Shown here in pieces: positions 16,060-24,474 of a DNA stretch of 64,000 nucleotides; the first letter of the stretch is position 1; every line of letters begins with the position of its first letter. A program made the translations under genes and the position numbers. The notes beneath the pieces were generated by a model, which saw only the letters and a list, made by a program, of their open reading frames with translations, did not search any database and was not told the origin of the DNA. Origin of the DNA: Flavobacteriaceae bacterium (GTDB lineage Bacteria; Bacteroidota; Bacteroidia; Flavobacteriales; Flavobacteriaceae); the NCBI GenBank assembly GCA_030683815.1, contig JAUXPJ010000005.1:1-64000 (forward strand). Reading direction: 5' to 3'.

Positions 16060-17712
16060 TTGCTCACTTCATTAAATATTCATAATTACGCGTTAATCGA
16101 AGAACTTCACGTAGATTTTACGGAAGGTCTCACCATGATTACCGGAGAGACCGGTGCGGGAAAATCAATTCTTTTAGGAGCTTTGGGCTTGGTATTAGGC
16201 AATAGAGCTGATTTAAACAGTTTAAAAGACACTTCCAAAAAATGTGTAATTGAAGCTGTTTTTCAATTAGATAATTATGATTTAGCCACATTTTTTAAGG
16301 AAGAAAATTTAGATTATGAATCGGCAACAATTATTCGAAGAGAAATTCTTTCAGGCGGTAAATCTAGAGCATTTATAAATGATACTCCTGTTAATTTGTC
16401 AGTATTAACAACATTAAATTCTTATTTAATTGATGTTCACAGTCAAAATCAAACCACAGCTATCACTCAAACAGCGTTTCAGTTTGAGATATTGGATGCT
16501 TTGGCAAATCATAAAAATAAAGTTGAATCGTATAAACGCGGATTAACGCTTTATAAAAACTTACAAAAAGAATTGGCAGCACTTTTATTACAGCAACAAA
16601 ATGCTAATGAACAGTACGATTATAATTCTTTTATATTGAATGAATTGACAGCGGCTAATTTAAAAGAAACCGAACAGGAAGATTTAGAAGCCTTATTGGA
16701 AAAATTGAATCATGTTGAAGAAATTAAGCAAAATTTAGGAGAAGCAATTCAAGTATCAGAAAATGAGGAAATAGGACTGGAAGCTTCATTAAAAAAGTTT
16801 AGAGTTAATATTCAAAAAATTTCAACTTATGCAAAAGATTATGAAGATATTGCCAGTCGTTTTGAAAGTATTTTTATAGAATTTCAAGATATTTTATCGG
16901 AAATAGAAACAGCATTTGAAAAGTTAGATGTTGATCCGGCAGAAATTGAATATCTAAATCAACGTTTACAACTCATTTATTCACTTCAGAAAAAGCATCA
17001 TCTAAATTCGATTTCAGATTTATTGGTACTTCAAGATGAATTAGCTGAGAAAATTAAAGTGGTAGAGAATGCATCAGAAGTTATAAAAGAGAAAGAAATA
17101 GCCATCAAAAAAGTTGAGGAGCAATTACATCAGTTAGCTGTTGAAATTCATCAAAATAGGCAAAAAGCAATTCCAATTTTAACATCACAGTTAGAAGATA
17201 TTTTAAAACACCTCGGAATGCCAAATGCGCAATTTCAAATTGTTTTAAATTTATCAGAAACATTCTCCAGCAATGGAAAAGATGAGTTAGAATGGTTATT
17301 TTCAGCTAATAAAGGTACTAATTTAGGTGAATTGAAGAAAGTGGCTTCCGGAGGAGAAATGTCAAGAATTATGTTAGCTATTAAATCAGTTTTATCGAAA
17401 TATACCAAACTTCCGACCATCATTTTTGATGAAATAGATACAGGTATTTCCGGAGAAGTAGCCAATAAAATGGCAGAAATCATGCAACAAATGGCTGACA
17501 ATATGCAAGTTATCACCATTACACATCTGCCTCAAATTGCAGCAAAAGGAGTACATCAATTCAAAGTATTTAAGATGGATGATGTTGATATTACAAAAAC
17601 TCAAATCAGAAAATTATCCAAAGAAGAGCGCATTGAAGAATTGGCTGAAATGTTAGGTGGGAAGTCAATTTCGGCTTCGGCGATTGAACACGCTAAACAG
17701 CTTTTAAGTTAA
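16060..17712 (+). CDS. recN: DNA repair protein RecN
   Basis: 550 residues, normal for RecN. Walker A is GETGAGKS (about 30-37) and the ABC signature and Walker B are KVASGGEMSRIMLAIKS and TIIFDEIDTGISGEVA. Long coiled-coil arms lie between. It is an SMC-like protein of double-strand-break repair. The start is a TTG at 16060: the family's N-terminus begins MLTSLxIxNYALIE directly there and no in-frame ATG lies close by. It follows porD by 39 bp, the last gene of the bamD group. Confidence 0.93.
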   Translation: MLTSLNIHNYALIEELHVDFTEGLTMITGETGAGKSILLGALGLVLGNRADLNSLKDTSKKCVIEAVFQLDNYDLATFFKEENLDYESATIIRREILSGGKSRAFINDTPVNLSVLTTLNSYLIDVHSQNQTTAITQTAFQFEILDALANHKNKVESYKRGLTLYKNLQKELAALLLQQQNANEQYDYNSFILNELTAANLKETEQEDLEALLEKLNHVEEIKQNLGEAIQVSENEEIGLEASLKKFRVNIQKISTYAKDYEDIASRFESIFIEFQDILSEIETAFEKLDVDPAEIEYLNQRLQLIYSLQKKHHLNSISDLLVLQDELAEKIKVVENASEVIKEKEIAIKKVEEQLHQLAVEIHQNRQKAIPILTSQLEDILKHLGMPNAQFQIVLNLSETFSSNGKDELEWLFSANKGTNLGELKKVASGGEMSRIMLAIKSVLSKYTKLPTIIFDEIDTGISGEVANKMAEIMQQMADNMQVITITHLPQIAAKGVHQFKVFKMDDVDITKTQIRKLSKEERIEELAEMLGGKSISASAIEHAKQLLS

Positions 17713-17738
17713 AAAGTTTCAATTTTAAAATATTCGAT

Positions 17739-17746
17739 TAACTTTG
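17739..17746 (+). promoter_or_regulatory. Candidate fabI promoter (-7 box)
   Basis: TAACTTTG matches TAnnTTTG, 42 bp before the fabI ATG. TTTC at 17717-17720, 18 bp upstream, is a near match to the -33 TTTG element. Confidence 0.5.
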
Positions 17747-17788
17747 CGACCACAAAATACTATTAAAATCAATTTATAAAATAAAACT

Positions 17789-18601
17789 ATGTACAATTTA
17801 CTCAAAGGAAAGAGAGGTATTATTTTTGGAGCTTTAGATCAAAATTCAATTGCTTGGAAAGTAGCAGAACGTGCCCATGAAGAAGGAGCAATTTTTGTGC
17901 TTACAAATGCCCCAATTGCAATGCGTTTTGGGGAAATTAATGCGTTAGCAGAAAAAACAGGATCTCAAGTAATTCCTGCTGATGCAACATCAATGGAAGA
18001 TTTAGAGAATTTAGTAACTCAATCAGTGGAGATTTTAGGCGGAAAGTTAGATTTTGTACTGCATTCAATCGGAATGTCAATTAACGTTAGAAAAGGAAAT
18101 CATTATACCGATCAAAATTATGATTATACCCACAAAGGATTTGACGTTTCGGCTTTGTCATTTCATAAAGTGATGAATGTTTTATACAAACATAAAGCGA
18201 TGAATGGGTGGGGAAGTATTGTTGCCTTGTCTTATATGGCTGCCCAACGTGTTTTCCCGGATTATAACGATATGGCCGATAATAAGGCATATTTAGAGTC
18301 TGTGGCGCGTAGTTTTGGATATTTCTTCGGACGCGATTTTAAAGTGCGCGTAAATACCATCTCTCAATCTCCAACGCCGACTACGGCCGGAACCGGTGTA
18401 AAAGGATTTGAGGATTTTTTATCATTTGCAGAAAAAATGTCTCCATTAGGAAATGCAACCGCATTAGAATGTGCTGATTATACCATTACACTATTCTCAG
18501 ATTTAACTAAAAAAGTGACACTTCAAAACTTATTACACGATGGCGGATTCTCTAATATGGGAATTAGCGACGCAATTGTAGAAGATTATTTGAGAGAATA
18601 A
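17789..18601 (+). CDS. fabI: Enoyl-ACP reductase [NADH]
   Basis: 270 residues. It catalyses the last reduction in each cycle of fatty-acid elongation. The Rossmann start is KRGIIFGALDQNSIAW, and the catalytic Tyr-x6-Lys is in DYNDMADNKAYLE. The segment VNTISQSPTPTTAG is characteristic of Bacteroidota FabI. Single gene with its own promoter and a strong terminator after the stop. Confidence 0.95.
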   Translation: MYNLLKGKRGIIFGALDQNSIAWKVAERAHEEGAIFVLTNAPIAMRFGEINALAEKTGSQVIPADATSMEDLENLVTQSVEILGGKLDFVLHSIGMSINVRKGNHYTDQNYDYTHKGFDVSALSFHKVMNVLYKHKAMNGWGSIVALSYMAAQRVFPDYNDMADNKAYLESVARSFGYFFGRDFKVRVNTISQSPTPTTAGTGVKGFEDFLSFAEKMSPLGNATALECADYTITLFSDLTKKVTLQNLLHDGGFSNMGISDAIVEDYLRE

Positions 18602-18632
18602 TACTATTTTAAGGTTAATTATAATTAATATT

Positions 18633-18657
18633 AGCTCCCTTTTAGGGAGCTTTTTTT
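18633..18657 (+). terminator. Intrinsic terminator after fabI
   Basis: An 8-bp perfect stem (AGCTCCCT/AGGGAGCT) with a TTT loop is followed by seven T residues. It lies 31 bp after the fabI stop. Confidence 0.9.
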
Positions 18658-18689
18658 ATTACATTTGAATCAAAGAAAAAATACTTGTT

Positions 18690-19649
18690 TTGGAACTGAA
18701 ATTCTCTTTAATAATTCCTGTATACAATCGTCCGAAAGAAATTGAGGAGTTATTGCATAGTTGTATAATACAAACTTATAAAAACGATTTTGAAATAATT
18801 ATTGTAGAAGATGGTTCAATTTTTAAGTCGGATGAGGTGCTTAAAAAGTATGAAAATCAACTTAACATTAACTATTTTTTTAAGGAAAACAGTGGGGCAG
18901 GAGCCAGTAGAAATTATGGAATGCAACAAGCCACCGGCAATTATTTCATCATTTTAGATTCTGATGTACTTTTGCCGACACGTTATTTAGAAGAAGTTCA
19001 AAAAACATTAACGCATCAATATACAGATGCTTTTGGAGGATCTGATGCTGCTCACGAATCGTTTACAGCTATTCAGAAAGCGATTAATTATAGTATGACA
19101 TCGTTGTTAACAACGGGCGGAATTAGAGGTAAAAAGAAATCAGTAGATCAATTTCAACCACGAAGTTTTAATATGGGGATTTCTAAAAAGGCCTTTGAAG
19201 CAACAAATGGTTTTTCCAACATGAAATACGGAGAAGACATCGATTTATCGTTGCGTTTACAAGAAATGGGTTTTGAAAGTCAGCTAATTTCAACTGCATT
19301 TGTCTACCACAAAAGACGTTCAACTTTTAAACAATTTTTACAACAAACCTATAATTTCGGAACGGCTCGTCCCGTTTTAAATAGAAAATTCCCAAAAACC
19401 GCAAAAATAACCTATTGGTTTCCATCGCTTTTTATAATAGGATTTTTACTTGCTATCATTGCTTTTTTATGCGGATATTGGCAATTACTGCTTTTCTATA
19501 AAATCTATTTTGTGGCTATTTTTATAGATTCATCCATCCAAAACAACAATATCAAAGTCGGGGTTTTGAGTATTTTCACCGCCTTGATACAATTTTTAGG
19601 ATACGGAACCGGATTCTTAAGAAGTTTTTTGAGCCATCAAAAACTATAA
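18690..19649 (+). CDS. Family 2 glycosyltransferase, membrane-associated
   Basis: 319 residues. The GT-A fold begins at once with FSLIIPVYNRP, followed by IIVEDGS, the DxD-like LDSDV and the acceptor-side YGEDIDLSLRLQEMG. Two hydrophobic segments near 248-300 suggest membrane association at the C-terminus. The start is a TTG at 18690; no closer in-frame ATG precedes the fold. A TAnnTTTG box (TACATTTG, 18660-18667) is just upstream. The sugar and acceptor are unknown; a role in surface polysaccharide or glycolipid is likely. The 3' end overlaps hemG, on the other strand, by 6 bp. Confidence 0.8.
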   Translation: MELKFSLIIPVYNRPKEIEELLHSCIIQTYKNDFEIIIVEDGSIFKSDEVLKKYENQLNINYFFKENSGAGASRNYGMQQATGNYFIILDSDVLLPTRYLEEVQKTLTHQYTDAFGGSDAAHESFTAIQKAINYSMTSLLTTGGIRGKKKSVDQFQPRSFNMGISKKAFEATNGFSNMKYGEDIDLSLRLQEMGFESQLISTAFVYHKRRSTFKQFLQQTYNFGTARPVLNRKFPKTAKITYWFPSLFIIGFLLAIIAFLCGYWQLLLFYKIYFVAIFIDSSIQNNNIKVGVLSIFTALIQFLGYGTGFLRSFLSHQKL

Positions 19650-20171
19650 TTCATTTATTTTTTTACCAAAAGCTTTTACCCTGTTCCAATCTGTAAATTC
19701 ATAAGTTTGCGTTTTATCAGTCGGACCTTTAGTCATTCTCATGATGAGTTGAATCATAAATCGATCAAAAAAACCGTATTTTGGATATTCAATTTTACCG
19801 GCAAAAACATCTAACAATTTTGGCTTCCAAGTAATTTGACCCAAAAATTTTTGTAAATATGGATTGGTTTCAGCCGTATTTTTTTCCGGTTTTCGAGCAA
19901 CCACATTCACAGAAAAAAAAGCATTTTTCTTTTGGTCTAACAAATCTTGATTTTTCTTGATGAAATTAAAAACAGATTTATGATGAAAACCATAACGAAT
20001 AGAGGCACCAATCACTACTTTATCAAAAAGATTGATATCAAAATTAGGATGTTCTAAAAGAGATATAATGGTAATTTCATTTTTAGCCGTATCAATTTCT
20101 TTTTTAATGGCTTCACAAATTTCCACGGTATGTCCGTCTGTGGTGTGATATAACAATACAATTTTTTCCAT
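19644..20171 (-). CDS. hemG: Menaquinone-dependent protoporphyrinogen IX dehydrogenase
   Basis: 175 residues of flavodoxin-like protein. The FMN phosphate loop is YHTTDGHTVEI, followed by the HemG signatures IGASIRYGFHH, FSVNVVARKPEK and, at the C-terminus, TDWNRVKAFG. HemG oxidises protoporphyrinogen to protoporphyrin using the quinone pool and works without oxygen, which suits the anaerobic gene content here and the menaquinone genes at 57-61 kb. Related flavodoxins are the alternative, but the C-terminal signatures favour HemG. Confidence 0.8.
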   Translation of the reverse strand: MEKIVLLYHTTDGHTVEICEAIKKEIDTAKNEITIISLLEHPNFDINLFDKVVIGASIRYGFHHKSVFNFIKKNQDLLDQKKNAFFSVNVVARKPEKNTAETNPYLQKFLGQITWKPKLLDVFAGKIEYPKYGFFDRFMIQLIMRMTKGPTDKTQTYEFTDWNRVKAFGKKINEL

Positions 20172-20281
20172 TTTTGATGATTTGAAGAAGGTAATTTTGG
20201 TATGATTATTAAATGTCTTTCAAAACTACAAATCTCTTTTAAATTAAGAGTTGATTTAAATCAGTTTATCAATTGATATGT

Positions 20282-20311
20282 AAAAAAAATCCCGATTTTA
20301 CCCGGGATTTT
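20282..20311 (-). terminator. Intrinsic terminator after yidC
   Basis: AAATCCCG pairs with CGGGATTT around an 8-nt loop. On the minus strand, the direction of yidC, the stem is followed by a run of eight T residues. Confidence 0.85.
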
Positions 20312-20327
20312 AATTATTTAATTGAAT

Positions 20328-22232
20328 TTATTTTTTTTTAGTTTTTTTCTTGTCTTGTTGCTCTTGAGCTTGTTTCATGGCTTCACCTAATTTTTGACGA
20401 AACTTGCTTACCTTTTGAGGTTTTAGTTTGTTTTCCTGAATTTGAGCGTGAATTTTTTCTTCATCAATAATGAAATGTTTGATCACTAACATTATACCAA
20501 TTGTTAATAAGTTGGAAACAAAATAGTATAAACTCAATCCACTTCCGTACATATTAAAGAAAAATAACATCATGACAGGCGAAATGTACATCATGATTTT
20601 CATCATTTGTTGCATATCCGGCATACCTTCCTGAGCTGGTTGTTGCATTCCCATTTGCTGACTTTGACTCATTTTCATATAAAAGAAAATGGCTACAGAC
20701 GCTAAAATTGGAAACAAACTTACGTGATCTCCATAAAAAGGAATATAAAACGGTAATTTATAAACGCTGTCGTAGGATGATAAATCATCTGCCCATAAAA
20801 ATCCTTCTTGGCGCAAAGCAATCATCGCGGGGAAAAATTGGAATAATGCAAAGAAAATTGGCATTTGTAATAAGGCAGGCATACAACCGGACATCGGATT
20901 AACTCCTGCTTTGTTGTAAATTTGCATCATTTCTTGTTGACGTTTCATTGCGTTTTCTTTCCCTGGAAGTCTGGTGTTTAATTCTTCCATTTCCGGTTTT
21001 AGCACTTTCATTTTGGCACTTGATAAATACGATTTATAAACCAAAGGCGACATAAATATTCGTACTACAATAGTCATTAAAATGATAATCCATCCAAAAT
21101 TGGTGATGATTTTACTCAAAAAATAAAACACATTTAAGAATACATATTTGTTTAACCAACCAAAAATTCCCCAGCCCAAATTGATGACATTGTCTAAATT
21201 TTTACCTTCGTAGCTCGTTAAAATGTGATAATCGGATGGGCCATAATACCAGTTCATGGCGTAATTCATTTCGCCATTTTTGATTTTTAAGGGGATTGAA
21301 GTACTGTATTCTTTGGTAAAAACAGTATCAATTTGGTCGTCTTTCACTAAATTTTTAACTCCTAATTTTGCATTTTTAAAAGGAGTCTCTGTAATTAAAA
21401 TAGAGGAGAAAAATTGTTGTTTGCAGGCAATCCAATTCACATTGTCAACCGTTTCTTCATCATCACTCATCGCGTTGAATTTATCAAACTCATCGCCATT
21501 GTGTAACCAACGAAGTGTAGAATATTGATTTTCATATTTTACACTTTTTTCTTGGCTATAACTTTTTAAATCCCAAGTAAGTTGAATTTCTTGTGCCGTG
21601 TTAATCATTTCATGAATCCCAACCGATTTAATGTTGAAATCAACCATATAATCGTTAGGTTTCATTTCATACCGATATTCGATAAACTTATCTTCAGAAA
21701 TTTTTAATTTCATCGATAAAATTTGAGAATCACCACTTTTTGTAGAGGTTGGTTCAAAAAATAAATCTTTAGAATTTAAAACTCTATTATCAGCCGTTGT
21801 GAAATTAAGATTAAACAACGCATTGTTATCTTTTATAAGGTACAGCGGAAGTGAATCGTGAGCTCTAAACTTTTTAAGTTGCGCTTCAACTATTTGTCCA
21901 CCTTTATTGGCAACAGTTAATTTAACTAATTCATTTTCAAGTACAGTTGTATTTTCAGTAGCGCTTGGCAAAGAAGCTGCATAAGCAAAAGCGCCTAATT
22001 TACCCTGAATTTTCGCAACTGAAGCAGAATCAGATAGTTGGGTAGTTTTTCCATCTGTTGATGATAATGAAGAAGGTTCTACAGATTCTTTAAGGGTGTC
22101 TTGAACTATTTCTTCCTGTTGAGGTTTTTGCGTTTCCGGAGTTGGTTGATTCATGTAGAAATACCACACCATAATCAATCCTAATAGAATAAATCCTATT
22201 AATGAATTGAGGTCAAATTTTTTTTCTTCCAT
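20328..22232 (-). CDS. yidC: Membrane protein insertase YidC
   Basis: 634 residues. An N-terminal transmembrane helix (about 12-27), a large periplasmic beta-rich domain, then the conserved insertase core with about five helices (FGWIIILMTIVVRIFMSPL, MSGCMPALLQMPIFFALFQFF, ISPVMMLFFFNMYGSGLSLY) and a basic C-terminal tail rich in Lys for ribosome contact. It inserts membrane proteins alone or with Sec. It lies 89 bp downstream of pyrG on the same strand, a common flavobacterial arrangement, and ends at a clear terminator. Confidence 0.95.
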   Translation of the reverse strand: MEEKKFDLNSLIGFILLGLIMVWYFYMNQPTPETQKPQQEEIVQDTLKESVEPSSLSSTDGKTTQLSDSASVAKIQGKLGAFAYAASLPSATENTTVLENELVKLTVANKGGQIVEAQLKKFRAHDSLPLYLIKDNNALFNLNFTTADNRVLNSKDLFFEPTSTKSGDSQILSMKLKISEDKFIEYRYEMKPNDYMVDFNIKSVGIHEMINTAQEIQLTWDLKSYSQEKSVKYENQYSTLRWLHNGDEFDKFNAMSDDEETVDNVNWIACKQQFFSSILITETPFKNAKLGVKNLVKDDQIDTVFTKEYSTSIPLKIKNGEMNYAMNWYYGPSDYHILTSYEGKNLDNVINLGWGIFGWLNKYVFLNVFYFLSKIITNFGWIIILMTIVVRIFMSPLVYKSYLSSAKMKVLKPEMEELNTRLPGKENAMKRQQEMMQIYNKAGVNPMSGCMPALLQMPIFFALFQFFPAMIALRQEGFLWADDLSSYDSVYKLPFYIPFYGDHVSLFPILASVAIFFYMKMSQSQQMGMQQPAQEGMPDMQQMMKIMMYISPVMMLFFFNMYGSGLSLYYFVSNLLTIGIMLVIKHFIIDEEKIHAQIQENKLKPQKVSKFRQKLGEAMKQAQEQQDKKKTKKK

Positions 22233-22321
22233 TTATATTGAATGTTTTAGACTCAGTTTTGAGTTTTTAAAATCGGGCAAATTTAATCAATCTATTTTTT
22301 ATCGGACAGATTCGTTCAAGT

Positions 22322-23941
22322 TTATTCCTGATTAAGTTGATATTTTAACGAAGCTTTCACAAAATCTACAAACAACGGATGCGGATTTAAGACCGTACTT
22401 TTAAATTCTGGATGATATTGAACTCCAACAAACCAAGGATGAGATGGGATTTCAATAATTTCAACCAAATTAGTTTCCGGATTGATACCAGTTGCAATCA
22501 TTCCAGCATCGGTAATTTGTGTTAAATAGTCATTGTTAAATTCATATCTATGGCGATGCCGTTCGTTAATAATTTCAGTTTGATATGCTTTAAATGATTT
22601 TGAATCTTTTTTAAGTTCACACTTCCAGACACCTAAACGCATAGTTCCGCCTTTATCGGTAATTTCTTTCTGACTTTCCATTAAATCGATGACTGGATTG
22701 GTGGTTGTAGCATTCATTTCAGTAGAGTTGGCATCTTTTAAACCAATAACATTCCGAGCAAATTCAATAACAGCCATTTGCATTCCTAAACAAATTCCGA
22801 AAAAGGGAATGTTATTTTCACGCGCAAACTGAATAGCCGATATTTTACCCTCAATACCGCGTTCTCCAAATCCGGGAGCAACTAATATTCCTTTTAATCC
22901 CTTTAATTTTGATTGAACATTTTTAGCAGTTATTGATTCTGAATGAATCCAATGGATATTAACTTTAATATCATTCTTAGTTCCTGCATGAATAAATGCT
23001 TCAGCTATAGATTTATAAGCATCATGTAATTCTACATATTTTCCAATTAACCCAATTTCTACGGTATTTTTCGGATTTTTAAGTTTATCCAAAAAGATAT
23101 TCCAAGCAGTTAAGGTTGGTTGATTTTCAGTAGATAACTCCAATTTTTCTAATACAACTTTGTCTAAACCTTCTTTTAACATCAGGTTTGGAACTTCATA
23201 AATAGTTTTCGCATCGATGGCTTCTATGACATCTTCTTTATGAACGTTACAAAACAAGGCTAATTTTTCTTTGATGTTATCATTGATTGGATATTCGGTT
23301 CGGCAAACCAAAATATTCGGGCTGATACCGCTTTCCATCAATAATTTTACAGAGTGTTGCGTTGGTTTTGTTTTGAGTTCTTTGGCGGCTGCTAAATAAG
23401 GAATCAATGTTAAATGGATTACGATAATATTGGTAGAACCTAATTCCCATTTCAATTGCCGAACAGCTTCAATATACGGTAAAGATTCAATGTCACCAAC
23501 AGTTCCGCCAATTTCAGTAATAATAATATCGTATTCTCCGGTATTTCCTAAAATCTTGATTCTGTCTTTAATTTCATTAGTGATATGTGGAATTACCTGT
23601 ACAGTTTTTCCTAAAAATTCTCCTTTGCGCTCTTTTTCAATTACAGACTGATAAATTTTGCCAGTTGTAACATTGTTGGCTTGTGAAGTTCTGATGTTTA
23701 AAAAACGTTCGTAATGCCCTAGATCCAAATCTGTTTCGGCTCCATCATCAGTCACAAAACATTCTCCATGTTCATACGGATTTAATGTTCCAGGATCAAT
23801 ATTGATGTAAGGGTCTAATTTTTGAATAGTTACAGAGTAACCCCGTTCTTGTAGTAATTTGGCTAATGAGGCGGCTATGATTCCTTTTCCTAACGAAGAA
23901 CTTACCCCACCAGTAACAAAAATATATTTGGTTTTTTTCAT
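22322..23941 (-). CDS. pyrG: CTP synthase
   Basis: From the ATG at 23941, 539 residues; an upstream in-frame opening at 23971 would run through the promoter. The amidoligase domain has FVTGGVSSSLGKG and the UTP-binding DLDLGHYERF; the class-I glutamine amidotransferase domain has the nucleophile Cys in FGICLGMQ and the His/Glu of VQYHPEF. It makes CTP from UTP and glutamine. A full consensus promoter stands 10-17 bp before the start. yidC follows in the same transcript. Confidence 0.96.
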   Translation of the reverse strand: MKKTKYIFVTGGVSSSLGKGIIAASLAKLLQERGYSVTIQKLDPYINIDPGTLNPYEHGECFVTDDGAETDLDLGHYERFLNIRTSQANNVTTGKIYQSVIEKERKGEFLGKTVQVIPHITNEIKDRIKILGNTGEYDIIITEIGGTVGDIESLPYIEAVRQLKWELGSTNIIVIHLTLIPYLAAAKELKTKPTQHSVKLLMESGISPNILVCRTEYPINDNIKEKLALFCNVHKEDVIEAIDAKTIYEVPNLMLKEGLDKVVLEKLELSTENQPTLTAWNIFLDKLKNPKNTVEIGLIGKYVELHDAYKSIAEAFIHAGTKNDIKVNIHWIHSESITAKNVQSKLKGLKGILVAPGFGERGIEGKISAIQFARENNIPFFGICLGMQMAVIEFARNVIGLKDANSTEMNATTTNPVIDLMESQKEITDKGGTMRLGVWKCELKKDSKSFKAYQTEIINERHRHRYEFNNDYLTQITDAGMIATGINPETNLVEIIEIPSHPWFVGVQYHPEFKSTVLNPHPLFVDFVKASLKYQLNQE

Positions 23942-23956
23942 GTTGCCAGGTTTTGC

Positions 23957-23988
23957 CAAAAGTACAAACATTTAAGGAAGTTGACAAA
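23957..23988 (-). promoter_or_regulatory. pyrG promoter, both elements
   Basis: On the minus strand TTTG (23988-23985) is followed after 20 nt by TACTTTTG (23964-23957), matching the Bacteroidota -33/-7 consensus TTTG-N19/20-TAnnTTTG. The predicted leader is about 12 nt. Confidence 0.65.
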
Positions 23989-24121
23989 CCCAAATTTAAA
24001 AATGTATTTTATCAATAATAAGTTATTGAAAACTTTTAAATTAATATATTTGATGATAATTCTTTAGAAATGAATCTATTAGAAATTGGGACAATGAAAA
24101 TAAATTTTTTGCAAAATTCTA

Positions 24122-24152
24122 TTTGTTAAACACAAAAGTAGTTGTATATTTG
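24122..24152 (+). promoter_or_regulatory. rpmH promoter, both elements
   Basis: TTTG (24122-24125), a 19-nt spacer and TATATTTG (24145-24152) form an exact Bacteroidota promoter. Transcription would start near 24156, about 71 nt before the rpmH ATG. Confidence 0.7.
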
Positions 24153-24226
24153 CCCACGCTTTTAGCAAAGGAATTCGCTTTTGAATTTAATAATCAACGA
24201 ATAGAAGATTTTAACGATATTTTGAA

Positions 24227-24385
24227 ATGAAAAGAACTTATCAACCATCGAAAAGAAAAAAAAGAAATAAGCACGGATTTAGAGAAAGAATGGCGACTGC
24301 CAACGGTAGAAAAGTATTAGCCAGAAGAAGAGCTAAAGGTAGAGAGAGATTAACAGTTTCTTCAGATCCTCGACCAAAAAAATAA
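24227..24385 (+). CDS. rpmH: Ribosomal protein L34
   Basis: A 52-residue basic protein beginning [19 protein letters not shown] and containing [17 protein letters not shown], which are unmistakable L34 signatures. The length is typical. It has its own promoter and is followed by a strong terminator 26 bp after the stop. carB starts 35 bp beyond the hairpin. Confidence 0.95.
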   Translation: MKRTYQPSKRKKRNKHGFRERMATANGRKVLARRRAKGRERLTVSSDPRPKK

Positions 24386-24410
24386 TGAGAATTAATTGTA
24401 AAATATAGAG

Positions 24411-24440
24411 GGTGTTACTAATTTAGTAACACCTTTTTTT
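24411..24440 (+). terminator. Intrinsic terminator between rpmH and carB
   Basis: A perfect 10-bp stem (GGTGTTACTA/TAGTAACACC) with an ATT loop, followed by seven T residues. No convincing separate promoter lies in the 35 bp between it and carB. Confidence 0.9.
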
Positions 24441-24474
24441 ATACATTCAAAAAAATAAATAAAAAACATAAAAA

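Noticed and set aside
24070-24129. A 19-codon frame (starting MNLLEIGTMK) with a TATATTTG box 18 bp before it, between pyrG and rpmH
   Set aside because: Too short, no homology I can recognise and no downstream partner; the rpmH promoter lies on its end. Could be chance.
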